Shown: in pieces, positions 22,140 through 35,500 of the stretch
How the letters are laid out: every line of letters begins with the position of its first letter
How positions within the stretch are numbered: position 1 is the first letter of the stretch
Assembly: GCA_035771165.1 (NCBI GenBank)
Contig: JAWNZC010000234.1
Span: 310,001 to 374,000, forward strand
DNA: 64,000 bases
Direction of reading: 5' to 3'
Source: Paragorgia papillata
Taxonomy: Eukaryota > Cnidaria > Anthozoa > Scleralcyonacea > Coralliidae
Notes under the pieces: model-generated
Databases searched by the model: none
What the model was told of the DNA's origin: nothing
What the model saw: only the letters and a program-made list of their open reading frames with translations
Made by a program: the position numbers and the translations under genes

Positions 22140-23645
22140 TTGTACATGCAAGGTCACAGTGGGCGGGAACTAGCGGAAAGCTTACTTAAATTCTTGAGAA
22201 CACATGGCATTGATATAACGGACTGCCGAGGTCAGTCATACGACAACGCGAGCAACATGAGTGGTAAGTATAATGGCATGCAGGCCATTATCCAGCAGCA
22301 TTGTGAGATGGCTCATTATGTACCCTGCGCTGCACATTCTCTTAACTTGGTTGGTAAATCTGCAGCAGGTTGCTGCCTTGCAGCCGTTGCCTTCTTCAAA
22401 TTTCTTCAAGGATTGTATTCCTTTTTTTCTGCTTCAACGCATCGCTGGAAAGTTCCAAATGATAAACTTTCAAGTAGAAGTCTTCCAACTGTCAAACGCA
22501 TGTCTGATACTCGCTGGTCCGCACGCGCAGATGCGACGAAAGCACTAGTGGACGGATATGACGAAATTTGCGATGCCTTGGTGGAAATTGCCGACGACGA
22601 TGAACAGAAAGCTGACACCCGGGAAGAAGCTCGTGGTCTTGTCAACAACATGAACCGCCTGGAAACAGGCATACTTGCTGTTTTGTGGTACCATATTCTG
22701 CATCGTTTTCACGGCAGCAGTCAAATTCTACAGTCCGCCGAGCAAGACCTCAATTCAGCCGTTGCAATCTACGAGTCTCTTGTGGATTTTATCCGAAAGC
22801 TGCGGACCAGATTCGAAGAGTTCGAAACCAAAGGAAAGGTACTGAGTGAATGTGACCATTACAAGGAAGAAGTCCAACAAGTGCGTCAACGTAATCGCCG
22901 TTACGATGATCCAGAAGCAGCACCTGAACTGCCGCAGACTCCAGTCGACAAGTTTCGTACAGGAACGTTTCTGGTAATTGTAGACAGCATCGCCAGTGAA
23001 TTGCAGAAACGACTGGGTGCGTATTCAGAAATTGCTGCTAAGTTTGGCTTCTTGCGAACGCTCAAGGACTTGCCAAACGAGCAAGTGACCGAATGCGCGA
23101 TAAATCTGCAAAACGCATACCCCGCAGATCTCGAAGACAGCCTGTCTGACGAACTATTGCAATTTTCAAGTTTTCTGAACACAGATTTTGTCAAAAAATC
23201 GTCAGAAGCAACTGCTTCTCCAACAATCCCTGCCACTTCTTCAGCGGCCATGCCTGAGACATCCTCTGATCAAGAAACTGAGTCGGTGGCTGTGGTCACG
23301 AAAGATGACGACGATGTCAGACTGGGCGTGGAGTCGATGGAATTGCGCCTTTACCGCCTAATTGTTGCCAACAATCTGGAGACAGTATTTCCTAATACTG
23401 TAATCCTATTTCGAATATATTTAAGTCTGATGATCTCGAACTGTTCCGGCGAAAGGTCGTTCTCTAAGCTTAAGCTGCTTAAAAGCGAAATTCGATCTTG
23501 CATGGGGCAGGAGCGGCTGAACAGCCTCGCGCTTCTCAGCATGGAAGCCAAACTTCTGCGAAACATTTCCGTTTCATCGCTCATTAATGATTTCGCAATG
23601 AAGAAATCGCGTAGGCATAACGTTTACAGGGCATCTTCGGATTGA
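22140..23645 (+). pseudogene. hAT transposase (ZMYM/DUF4371 type), N-terminus missing
   Basis: The first in-family residues are GHSGRELAESLLKFLRTHGI, then CRGQSYDNASNMSGKYNGMQ, the second catalytic Asp region. CAAHSLNLVG and SDTRWSARADA follow. An acidic, Ser/Thr/Pro-rich segment precedes the C-terminal dimerisation region (NCSGERSFSKLKLLKSEIRS, LNSLALLSMEA). At 501 codons it lacks the N-terminal BED/TTF-type finger and first catalytic region that full members (about 700-800 residues) have. The upstream 150 bp do not encode them. The remaining frame is open throughout. Confidence 0.85.
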
Positions 23646-24016
23646 TTCATTATAGACTACATTATAGACTCCAATGCTTTGCATGTGCTAATGTTCTTAC
23701 ATGTACATTTGATTTGTATGACTTTTTGTTAGCTATTTTTAGCCATGTTAATTGTTAACGTTTTGTTATGTTTGTTGTTGGATACTAAAAATATCCAACA
23801 AATCGTCGCAATTAATTCAGGTTGTTCAAACACCCAAATTAGCAAAATATAAAGGTTTCATTGATGTTTGAAACAAGTTTTAACGTAACGGAAAATTATT
23901 CAGAAATCCTGGTGGAGATAGATTGGCTGCGAAATTGCGATGATTTGCGGATAAAATTGAAAACGATTATTTAACAATTTTGTGTCTTTGAATTCAATTA
24001 GTTAGGTTTTCATAAC

Positions 24017-24150
<134 letters not shown>

Positions 24151-26499
24151 ACGGGGGCCTCGCGCTGAAAATCTGCCACGGGCCTCGCGCGACGTTAATC
24201 TGGCCCTGGGCTTAGTACCAAAAAAGAATTCGGCTAAGTTTCGCACGATATTTCATCTTTCATTTCCAAAGTCAGGCACGACAAGCATTAACTCTTCCAT
24301 TCCAAAGGAAGATTTCAGTCTCCAATATGTCACTATCGATAATGCGATCGAAGGCATAAAACGTTTCGGACAGGGTTGCTTCCTGGCTAAGACCGACATT
24401 GAATCCGCCTTCCGGCTCATTCCAGTTCACCCAGACGATTATGAACTTCTCGGCATGTTTTGGAACGGTAAATATTACTATGACAAAGTATTACCTTTCG
24501 GTCTGAGGAGCGCTCCATATCTTTTCAACCAGCTTTCTGACGCTATTGAGTGGATCTTACAAAATAAGTGTCACATTTCGTTTGTGTGTCACATTCTTGA
24601 TGATTTTCTCATTATTGAGCCACCATCACCTTCACCACCGTATGATAACATTTGTCAACAAAGCTTAACTGCCATGTTGCTTACATTAAAAAACATTAGC
24701 ATTCCAATAGCCGCTGGTAAAACACAGGGTCCAGTAAAAGTAATCGAGTTTATGGGCATTATCTTAGACAGTGTGAGGATGGAAGCACGTCTTCCTGCGG
24801 ATAAAATTGAACGCCTACGGGCAGCTTTCGATCTATTTCAAAACAAACGGTCATGTACTTTAAAAGAACTTCAATCTCTAATAGGCACTCTAAATTTTGC
24901 ATGTAAGGTTATCCCACCAGGACGACCCTTTCTACAACGAATGATCGAGCTAACGAGAAATATTACAAAGCCGCACTATCATATAAAGCTTAACGCGGGA
25001 TTTTTCAAAGATCTCGAGATGTGGAAACAGTTCATTGTTAACTGGAATGGTGCAAGTTTTTTCTTATCTTCTTCATGGCAAAACTCAGACTGCCTTGAAC
25101 TATATACCGACGCATCTGGGGCACTGGGCTATGGCGGTATATTTGGGAAAAAATGGTTTCAGGGTAAATGGGAATCTCCCCAACAATTAGGGCAGCCTGA
25201 AATTAGCATTGCTTGGCAGGAACTGTTTGCCATAGTGGTCGCTTGTCACGTATGGGGAAATTTCCTTCAAAACAAACGCATAATTCTTAACTGTGATAAT
25301 GAATCGGTTGTTAACATTATTAACTCAAAGCGCTCACGGATTTCCCGGGTAATGGATCTTCTCCGTCACCTTACACTTTTAACTCTAAAATACAACATAT
25401 ACATTCGAGCAAAACACATCCCCGGAAAATACAATGAAATTGCCGACTCTATTTCTCGTTTTCAGTTTCAAAGGTTTCGTCTACTAGCACCCCAAGCAGA
25501 TGTCACTCCGTACAAAATACCAGACCTTCTGTTGCAAATCTAAACGAGGACATCCAACGCTACATTGACTTGTCTGTTGCTGCCTCGACCAAACAGACTT
25601 ACAGTGCCGGTGAGAAACGATTTATTGCCTTTTGTAATTTATACCGGCCCCAGCAAGCGGAATGGTGCCTACCAGCAAGCGAAGAAACGCTGATCAAATT
25701 CTCAGCCTATTTAGCAAAAAGCATTAAGCATTCCTCGATTAAGAAACTATCTGGCAGCCGTTCGTCACTTTCACATCCGGCATGGTTTTAAATTGGATTT
25801 TCAAAAAATGTTGCGTCTCCAACTGGTTCTCCGAGGCATAAAACGCTCTCAAGGAGACCAAATAAGAGTGCGCCTTCCTATAACAATTCATCACTTGCAA
25901 CTTTTCTATATGATGCTAGCAATACCGACCACGACAAATTATGACTCGCTTATGTTCTGGGCCGCCATGACATTAGCATTTTTCGGTTTTCTTCGGCTTG
26001 GAGAGCTAACATGCAACTCTAAATTCAACTCCGACATCCACCTCACACCAAAAGACGTCGTATTTTCCCCAGGGCCACAACCGTCTACCTCAATGTTTAT
26101 ACGAATAAAAGAATCCAAAACTGACCCCTTCCGCGCAGGGCACACTATAACTATCGGGGTAACTAACTCACCCCTTTGTCCGGTCTTGGCCATGAAACAA
26201 TATATGGCCAGAAGACAGACACTATCGGTAGGGCCTTTGTTTGTAAATGCCTCAGCCAAACCACTTACAAAGCATGCATTGACATCAGAGACACGAAAAT
26301 TGCTTGCTCAGGCCGGTTTCAATGCCTCAAATTTTGCCGGTCATAGTTACAGGATCGGCGCAGCTACAACCGCTGCTTCAGCAAAATTACCTTCTTGGCT
26401 TATCAAAACATTAGGGCGCTGGTCTTCTGATTGCTACGAACGTTATATACAAAAGTAGTAATACCCCCCACTCTGGAGTACAAAGGGATGCCGCCGCGT

Positions 26500-26720
26500 T
26501 ACATCATTATGTCTCAGGCTCCTTTGGAACCATCTAACCCTAATCTCATTACGTCATTATGTCTCAGGCTCCTTTGGGACCTCCAAACCCTAATCTCATT
26601 AGTATTCATTTTATAGCGGCGCGTTACGTCATTATGTCTCAGGCTCCTTTGGGACGTAGTAACCCTAACCTGATTACGTCATTAATTCTCAGGCTCCTTT
26701 GGGACCTGCCAATCCTAACT
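26500..26720. repeat. Foldback arm array: CTCAGGCTCCTTTGG unit
   Basis: Four copies of a unit containing CTCAGGCTCCTTTGGGACC and CCCTAA, with CATTATGTCT before it in three of them. Mirrored at about 31,770-31,980. Confidence 0.85.
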
Positions 26721-27655
26721 TGTTTTCCCCCCAAACCCTAGCTTTCATGCAACCCCCGGTTTTCTTTACGTCATAACCGATAGCTCTCCGACTGATTTCC
26801 GAAGTTCTGGGTTACGTCATTATCAAAAGGCATTTGACTTATATTCCTTATAAGTAATAGTAATTACCTTTTCATTTAAACACTTTACCCTACTGACTGC
26901 TATCACTTGTGGGACATGTAAACATACAGAGCATGCGTACAATAAACTCAAGACAAAATAGAGGTTCTTTACAAGGAACTAAAGAGAAATTAGTAGACAC
27001 ACTTTATATTTTTATCCTAAATCTTGTCTAGAGGAATATAGTGGGTTTCGAACATTCTAAATGACTGAATCTGGTGAGATAACTTAACTCGAATATTATC
27101 TGAATAAGCTATGAATATTATATTAGGGTTAGAACCTAAATGGTCAACCACAGTAAGTCATCCTAGAATCATAACTAACTAAACTCTCGTTTGTAAAACA
27201 AGTCAAGATATCGTAAGAAGAACTTAAGATATATTTTAGATGAGGAATCACTTCGAGAAGTCATGAAAAGAACGATTTTAAGTGTCGAAATATAAACTAA
27301 AGGCAAAGCGATTTATTACTTTGAAAGCGTTGCTACGCTTTCTGTTACTGAGTGTGATATTTGCATATTTATCCTCAGTGCACGTGCAGGAGACAAAAGA
27401 GAAACTCATTTAGGGGTCATTAAGAGGATTAAGCGCTTGGGAAAGTCTTGTCGAGAAGGTCATTAACAGTGTTACCATAGCGAAACCGCGTTGCCGGCTC
27501 CGAGCTGCTCCGAGCCCTCGGCTCTTGGCTCCGAGCGACTCCAAGCCCTCGTCTCCTGGCTCCGAGCGACTCCGAGTCCTCGGCTCCTGGCTCCGAGCCC
27601 TCGACTCCTCGCCTCTTGGCTCCGAGCCCAACGCTCTGGGTTCCGAGCAGCTCCG

Positions 27656-27960
27656 AGCCCCATAGTCCTAACTCCTAAGACTATAGTCCTAAGTCCTAAG
27701 ACTATATAGGACTTTATAATCCTAAGACTATAGTCCTAAGTCCTATAAGACTATAGTCCTAAGTCCTAAGACTATACTCTTTATAGTCCTAAGACTATAG
27801 TCCTAACTCCTAAGACTATAGTCCTAAATACTAAGACTATAGTCCTAAGTGACTATAGTCCTTATAGTCTTAAGACTATAGTCCTAACTCCTAAGACTAT
27901 AGTCCTAAATCCTAAGACTATAGTCCTAAGTCCTAAGGCTATAGTCCTAAGTCCTAATTG
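27656..27960. repeat. Foldback arm array: TAGTCCTAAGACTA unit
   Basis: Dozens of short units made of CCTAAGACTATAGT, each itself nearly palindromic. Mirrored at 30,475-30,825. Confidence 0.9.
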
Positions 27961-28099
27961 TACACCGATTATATTCAAACACTTAGAAGCTAAATATTCA
28001 GATAAAGCTAACACAGAATCGTTGCTAAGCTAAAGCGTTTATAAGCGAGGAAATCGTAAGAAGATAGAATGAGGAATCACTCTGAGATGGTAGCGAATC

Positions 28100-28735
28100 G
28101 TTATTTGGGGTACCCCAAACACCCCCCTGGGGTACCCTGGGGTAACTCCATCACACCCCGAGGTAACCCCAAACACCCCCGGGGGTAACCCCAAACACCC
28201 CCGGGGATACCCCAAACACCCCACTGGGGTACCCTGGGGTAACTCCATCACACCCCGAGGTAACCCCAAACACCCCCGGGGGTAACCCCAAACACCCCCG
28301 GGAGACCCCCAAACACCCCCGGGGGTAACCCCAAACACCCCCGGGATACCCCCAAACACCCCCGGGATACCCCCAAACACCCCCGGGATACCCCCAAATA
28401 CCCCCGGGTAACCACAAACACCCCCGGGATACCCCCAAATACCCCGGGATACCCCAAACACCCCGGGATACCCCAAATACCCCCGGGATACCCCAAACAC
28501 CCCCGGGGTAACCCCAAACACCCCCGGGATACCCCCAAATACCCCGGGATACCCCAAACACCCCTGGGATAACCCTAACACCCCTGGGGTACCCCCAATC
28601 ACCCCGGGGGTAACCCACATACCCCAGGGGTAACCCCCAAACACCCCAGGGTAACCTCAAACACCCATGGGGTAACCCCCAAACACCTCGGGATACCCCC
28701 AACACCACAGGGATAGCCCCAAACACCCCAGGGTT
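28100..28735. repeat. Foldback arm array: CCCCAAACACCCCCGGGGTA unit
   Basis: About 25-30 copies of a ~22-bp C-rich unit, strongly G/C-skewed per strand. Mirrored at 29,560-30,320. The long Gly/Pro/Trp-rich open frames across both arrays arise from the repeat period and are not taken as genes. Confidence 0.9.
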
Positions 28736-28739
28736 TTCT

Positions 28740-29100
28740 TCTTCTTATCTTAGTTATCTTCCTTTTATCGTCCTTTATCTTCCTTATCTTCCTTTTATCT
28801 TCCCCTTATCTTCCTTTATCTTCCCTTATCTTCCTTTTATCTTCCTTTATCTTCCTCTTATCTTCCCCTTATCTTCCCCTTATCTTCCTTTTATCTTCCT
28901 TTATCTTCCTCTTATCTTCCCCTTATCTTCCCCTTATCTTCCTTTTATCTTCCTTTATCTTCCTCTTATCTTCCCCTTATCTTCCCCTTATCTTCCTTTT
29001 ATCTTCCTGGTATCATCCTTATCTTCCTCTTATCTTCCCCTTATCTTCCTCTTATCTTCCCCTTATCTTCCCCTTATCTTCCTTTTATATATCTTCCTGG
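28740..29100. repeat. Foldback centre array: CTTATCTTCC unit
   Basis: Roughly 11-bp pyrimidine-rich units (CTTATCTTCCC and variants) lie up to the symmetry centre. They continue as the purine-rich complement from 29,101 to about 29,555. Confidence 0.9.
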
Positions 29101-32100
29101 GAAGAGAAGAAAGATAAGGATGATACCAGGAAGATAAAAGGAAGATAAGAGGAAGATAAGGGGAAGATAAGAGGAAGATAAGGGGAAGATAAGAGGAAGA
29201 TAAAGGGAAGATAAGGGGAAGATAAGGGGAAGATAAGAGGAAGATAAACGAAGATAAAAGGAAGATAAGGGGAAGATAAGGGGAAGATAAGAGGAAGATA
29301 AGAGGAAGATAAACGAAGATAAAAGGAAGATAAGGGGAAGATGAGGGGAAGATAAGAGGAAGATAAAGGAAGATAAGAGGAAGATAAGGGGAAGATAAGA
29401 GGAAGATAAGGGGAAGATAAGAGGAAGATAAAGGGAAGATTTGGGGAAGATAAGGGGAAGATAAGAGGAAGATAAAGGAAGATAAAAGGAAGATAAGAGG
29501 AAGATAAGGAAGATAAAGGACGATAAAAGGAAGATAACTAAGATAAGAAGAAGAAAACCCTGGGGTGTTTGGGGCTATCCCTGTGGTGTTGGGGGTATCC
29601 CGAGGTGTTTTGGGGTTACCCCATGGGTGTTTGAGGTTACCCTGGGGTGTTTGGGGGTTACCCCTGGGGTATGTGGGTTACCCCCGGGGTGATTGGGGGT
29701 ACCCCAGGGGTGTTTAGGGTTACCCCAGGGGTGTTTGGGGTATCCCGGGGTATTTGGGGGTATCCCGGGGGTGTTTGGGGTTACCCCGGGGGTGTTTGGG
29801 GTATCCCGGGGGTATTTGGGGTATCCCGGGGTGTTTGGGTATCCCGGTGGTGTTTGGGGGTATCCCGGGGGTGTTTGGAGGTATCCCGGGGGTGTGTGGG
29901 GTTACCCCCGGGGGTGTTTGGGGGTATCCCGGGGGTGTTTGGGGTTACCCCCGGGGGTGTTTGGGGTTACCTCGGGGTGTGATGGAGTTACCCCAGGGTA
30001 CCCCAGTGGGGTGCTTGGGGTATCAACGGGGGTGTTTGGGGTTACCTGCGGGTATTTGGGGGTATCCCGGGGGTGTTTGGGGGTATCCCGGGGGTGTTTG
30101 GGATTATCCCCGGGGGTGTTTGGGGGTATCCCGGGGGTGTTTGGGGTTACCCCCGGGGGTGTTTGGGGTTACCTCGGGGTGTGATGGAGTTACCCCAGGG
30201 TACCCCAGTGGGGTGTTTGGGGTATCCCCTGGGGTGTTTGGGGTTACCCCCGGGGGTGTTTGGGGTTACCTCGGGGTGTGATGGAGTTACCCCAGGGTAC
30301 CCCAGGGGGGTGTTTGGGGTACCCCAAATAACGATTCGCTACCATCTCAGAGTGATTCCTCATTCTATCTTCTTACGATTTCCTCGCTTATAAACGCTTT
30401 AGCTTAGCAACGATTCTGTGTTAGCTTTATCTGAATATTTAGCTTCGAAGTGTTTGAATATAATCGGTGTACAATTAGGACTTAGGACTATAGTCTTAGG
30501 ACTTAGGACTATAGTCTTAGGATTTAGGACTATAGTCTTAGGAGTTAGGACTATAGTCTTAGGACTATAAGGAGTATAGTCTTAGGACTTAGGACTATAG
30601 TCTTAGGACTATAAGGACTATAGTCTTAGGACTTAGGACTATAGTCTTAGGATTTAGGACTATAGTCTTAGGAGTTAGGACTATAGTCTTAGGACTATAA
30701 AGAGTATAGTCTAAGGACTTAGGACTATAGTCTTATAGGACTTAGGACTATAGTCTTAGGATTATAAAGTCCTATATAGTCTTAGGACTTAGGACTATAG
30801 TCTTAGGAGTTAGGACTATGGGGCTCGGAGCTGCTCGGAACCCAGAGCGTTGGGCTCGGAGCCAAGAGGCGAGGAGTCGAGGGCTCGGAGCCAGGAGCCG
30901 AGGACTCGGAGTCGCTCGGAGCCAGGAGACGAGGGCTTGAAGTCGCTCGGAGCCAAGAGCCGAGGGCTCGGAGCAGCTCGGAGCCGGCAGCGCGGTTTCG
31001 CTATGGTAACACTGTAAATGACCTTCTCGACAAGACTTGCCCAAGCGCTTAATCCTCTTAATGACCCCTAAATGAGTTTCTCTTTTGTCTCCTGCACGTG
31101 CACTGAGGATAAATATGCAAATATCACACTCAGTAACAGAAAGCGTAGCAACGCTTTCAAAGTAATAAATCGCTTTGCCTTTAGTTTATATTTCGACACT
31201 TAAAATCGTTCTTTTCATGACTTCTCGAAGTGATTCCTCATCTAAAATATATCTTAAGTTCTTCTTACGATATCTTGACTTGTTTTACAAACGAGAGTTT
31301 AGTTAGTAATGATTCTAGGATGACTTACTGTGGTTGACCATTTAGGTTCTAACCCTAATATAATATTCATAGCTTATTCAGATAATATTCGAGTTAAGTT
31401 ATCTCACCAGATTCAGTCATTTAGAATGTTCGAAACCCACTATATTCCTCTAGACAAGATTTAGGATAAAAGTATAAAGTGTGTCTACTAATTTCTCTTT
31501 AGTTCCTTGTAAAGAACCTCTATTTTGTCTTGAGTTTATTGTACGCATGCTCTGTATGTTTACATGTCCCACAAGTGTTAGCAGTCAGTAGGGTAAAGTG
31601 TTTAAATGAAAAGGTAATTACTATTACTTATAAGGAATATAAGTCAAATGCCTTTTGATAATGACGTAACCCAGAACTTCGGAAATCAGTCGGAGAGCTA
31701 TCGGTTATGACGTAAAGAAAACCGGGGGTTGCATGAAAGCTAGGGTTTGGGGGGAAAACAAGTTAGGATTGGCAGGTCCCAAAGGAGCCTGAGAATTAAT
31801 GACGTAATCAGGTTAGGGTTACTACGTCCCAAAGGAGCCTGAGACATAATGACGTAACGCGCCGCTATAAAATGAATACTAATGAGATTAGGGTTTGGAG
31901 GTCCCAAAGGAGCCTGAGACATAATGACGTAATGAGATTAGGGTTAGATGGTCCCAAAGGAGCCTGAGACATAATGATGTAACGCGGCGGCATCCCTTTG
32001 TACTCCAGAGTGGGGGGTATTACTACTTACAAATTCCTCCGTCAACACTATCGAGCGTTGCAGCCACGTTAGCCAAGATTTGAAAAAAAAAAAACCCGTC

Positions 32101-32159
32101 TCACAAAAGAAACTCTAGTCAACTTATCCAATTTTCAGGGGGAGGGCTATTCGTCTATG

Positions 32160-32182
32160 GGGAATACGCATTCTGCGTATTT
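32160..32182. repeat. Perfect short palindrome before repeat B1
   Basis: AATACGCA-TTC-TGCGTATT lies just before B1 and occurs only once, on the internal side. It could be a recombinase or terminator-like hairpin; its function is not shown. Confidence 0.6.
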
Positions 32183-32185
32183 GTG

Positions 32186-32579
32186 GGGATGAAGTGCTCC
32201 CAAAGGTCACCCTCAACCCCATAGACTCAGTCATACGAATTGATGTAAATATAAGAATTAGTCGAAAGTAAGAAATGTCCAACTCGGGGATCTATTACCC
32301 CTTGGACATGTAGGATGCCCTTGGGGATCATTACCCCTTGGGCAAAGTCCAACATGGGGAACTACGACCCCTAGGACATTAGACTAGAGTCCTACTTGGG
32401 GATTATTACCCCTAGGACAACTAAGACCGTAACGTTGCGTTGTTGGGATGAGGCTGACCACAATTTTCACCACTCGGAGTACTTCTCCCCGAACCCTTCT
32501 CCCACAAAAACATTGCGTGTGTGTCATAGCTGTATTCTTAGTTGTCAAAAAATATGCGTATAAGGAGTTGGATCATTAA
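32186..32579 (+). repeat. DIRS internal repeat B1
   Basis: Begins GGGATGAAGTGCTCCCAAAG and ends GGAGTTGGATCATTAA. The same block recurs at 33,243, 34,301 and 35,359. It contains four short imperfect hairpins of the form GGGGATNATTACCCC, the third diverged. Confidence 0.9.
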
Positions 32580-35500
32580 AGCCAATTTAATATAAGCCTA
32601 TAGCAAATATGAATTTAAGTTAATGAGACAAAAACGTCTAAGTAAAACGTAAAAGCTGTGCAAAGGCCTTGTAAATTGGTAGGGGTCCGGACAAAGGTCA
32701 ATTTCTCAGCTGTCAACAACTCAAATAAACCCCAGACGGGTATAAAGGTCAGTCTTTCCGACCAGCATGACTCCGCACGTGCAGAACACAAGACAATGAA
32801 TAGTCTACCAATGGAAACGGTATTTCCTCTTTTTCGTGGGAAAATCTACCAATCAAATTTAACTTAGTCGTTCTTATAAGACTTCAACACGCACCATATG
32901 AACCATTGTGATCAAGAGCTTTACACAATAAGCTACGTGTAAGCTCGGTAAAGTGAACAAATTACCACCCATCCCACCCATTCAACGATTTTGCACATCC
33001 TTATATAAAAAAAACCAAAAAAAACACAAAAAAAACAAAAAAACACAAAAAAACCAAAAAAAAACCAACAAAATAAACAAACTGTATATAATGTTAGTTA
33101 AAACGTTTTCACAAAAACACTACTCCTATAGGGTCTGTCATGCGAACTGCGTCAAATGACTTATGGTTGACACTTTATTATCTTAATTAATATATGAACA
33201 ATTTTGTATATAGCACTACTATTTTAATAAAGTTTTGGTTTTGGGATGAAGTGCTCCCAAAGGTCACCCTCAACCCCATAGACTCAGTCATACGAATTGA
33301 TGTAAATATAAGAATTAGTCGAAAGTAAGAAATGTCCAACTCGGGGATCTATTACCCCTTGGACATGTAGGATGCCCTTGGGGATCATTACCCCTTGGGC
33401 AAAGTCCAACATGGGGAACTACGACCCCTAGGACATTAGACTAGAGTCCTACTTGGGGATTATTACCCCTAGGACAACTAAGACCGTAACGTTGCGTTGT
33501 TGGGATGAGGCTGACCACAATTTTCACCACTCGGAGTACTTCTCCCCGAACCCTTCTCCCACAAAAACATTGCGTGTGTGTCATAGCTGTATTCTTAGTT
33601 GTCAAAAAATATGCGTATAAGGAGTTGGATCATTAAAGCCAATTTAATATAAGCCTATAGCAAATATGAATTTAAGTTAATGAGACAAAAACGTCTAAGT
33701 AAAACGTAAAAGCTGTGCAAAGGCCTTGTAAATTGGTAGGGGTCCGGACAAAGGTCAATTTCTCAGCTGTCAACAACTCAAATAAACCCCAGACGGGTAT
33801 AAAGGTCAGTCTTTCCGACCAGCATGACTCCGCACGTGCAGAACACAAGACAATGAATAGTCTACCAATGGAAACGGTATTTCCTCTTTTTCGCGGGAAA
33901 ATCTACCAATCAAATTTAACTTAGTCGTTCTTATAAGACTTCAACACGCACCATATGAACCATTGTGATCAAGAGCTTTACACAATAAGCTACGTGTAAG
34001 CTCGGTAAAGTGAACAAATTACCACCCATCCCACCCATTCAACGATTTTGCACATCCTTATATAAAAAAACACAAAAAAAACACAAAAAAAACAAAAAAA
34101 CACAAAAAACCCAAAAAAAAACCCAACAAAATAAACAAACTGTATATAATGTTAGTTAAAACGTTTTCACAAAAACACTACTCCTATAGGGTCTGTCATG
34201 CGAACTGCGTCAAATGACTTATGGTTGACACTTTATTATCTTAATTAATATATGAACAATTTTGTATATAGCACTACTATTTTAATAAAGTTTTGGTTTT
34301 GGGATGAAGTGCTCCCAAAGGTCACCCTCAACCCCATAGACTCAGTCATACGAATTGATGTAAATATAAGAATTAGTCGAAAGTAAGAAATGTCCAACTC
34401 GGGGATCTATTACCCCTTGGACATGTAGGATGCCCTTGGGGATCATTACCCCTTGGGCAAAGTCCAACATGGGGAACTACGACCCCTAGGACATTAGACT
34501 AGAGTCCTACTTGGGGATTATTACCCCTAGGACAACTAAGACCGTAACGTTGCGTTGTTGGGATGAGGCTGACCACAATTTTCACCACTCGGAGTACTTC
34601 TCCCCGAACCCTTCTCCCACAAAAACATTGCGTGTGTGTCATAGCTGTATTCTTAGTTGTCAAAAAATATGCGTATAAGGAGTTGGATCATTAAAGCCAA
34701 TTTAATATAAGCCTATAGCAAATATGAATTTAAGTTAATGAGACAAAAACGTCTAAGTAAAACGTAAAAGCTGTGCAAAGGCCTTGTAAATTGGTAGGGG
34801 TCCGGACAAAGGTCAATTTCTCAGCTGTCAACAACTCAAATAAACCCCAGACGGGTATAAAGGTCAGTCTTTCCGACCAGCATGACTCCGCACGTGCAGA
34901 ACACAAGACAATGAATAGTCTACCAATGGAAACGGTATTTCCTCTTTTTCGCGGGAAAATCTACCAATCAAATTTAACTTAGTCGTTCTTATAAGACTTC
35001 AACACGCACCATATGAACCATTGTGATCAAGAGCTTTACACAATAAGCTACGTGTAAGCTCGGTAAAGTGAACAAATTACCACCCATCCCACCCATTCAA
35101 CGATTTTGCACATCCTTATATAAAAAAAACCCAAAAAAAACACAAAAAAAACAAAAAAACACAAAAAAACCAAAAAAAAACCAACAAAATAAACAAACTG
35201 TATATAATGTTAGTTAAAACGTTTTCACAAAAACACTACTCCTATAGGGTCTGTCATGCGAACTGCGTCAAATGACTTATGGTTGACACTTTATTATCTT
35301 AATTAATATATGAACAATTTTGTATATAGCACTACTATTTTAATAAAGTTTTGGTTTTGGGATGAAGTGCTCCCAAAGGTCACCCTCAACCCCATAGACT
35401 CAGTCATACGAATTGATGTAAATATAAGAATTAGTCGAAAGTAAGAAATGTCCAACTCGGGGATCTATTACCCCTTGGACATGTAGGATGCCCTTGGGGA

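Larger units (their letters stand above)
26453..32028. mobile_element. 5.6-kb foldback transposon (giant palindrome)
   Basis: The left end AAGTAGTAATACCCCCCACT and the right end are exact complements. The arms pair over almost their whole length, with the centre near 29,068. A 4-bp direct repeat ACAA flanks it (26,449-26,452 and 32,029-32,032). Removing the element and one ACAA restores the recombinase frame. Each arm carries, from outside in: CTCAGGCTCCTTTGG repeats, single-copy DNA, a CTCCGAGC-rich block, a TAGTCCTAAGACTA array, more single-copy DNA, a CCCCAAACACCCC array and a CTTATCTTCC array. No real coding sequence was seen. Long modular inverted repeats recall foldback/Galileo-type elements; the superfamily is unknown. 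Confidence 0.9.
25522..32082 (+). pseudogene. DIRS tyrosine recombinase, frameshifted and split by foldback element
   Basis: The frame overlaps the end of RT, reading NLNEDIQRYIDLSVAASTKQ, then KRFIAFCNLY. An extra A in the A-run at about 25,741-25,746 shifts the frame; with it removed, NYLAAVRHFHIRHGF continues into 25,793. The catalytic set is visible: Arg in FLRLGELTC, HSYRIGAAT (His and Arg), and the Tyr in CYERYIQ. The foldback element enters directly after that Gln codon (26,453). The last 16 codons (IPPSTLSSVAATLAKI, stop at 32,082) lie beyond it at 32,033. The enzyme integrates DIRS circles. Two lesions make this copy inactive. Confidence 0.85.

Noticed and set aside
28039..28726. Long Gly/Pro/Trp/Val-rich open frames in several frames (also 29,647-30,393)
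   Set aside because: They follow the ~22-bp C-rich tandem unit, occur in all frames, and mirror each other across the palindrome. They are by-products of the repeat.
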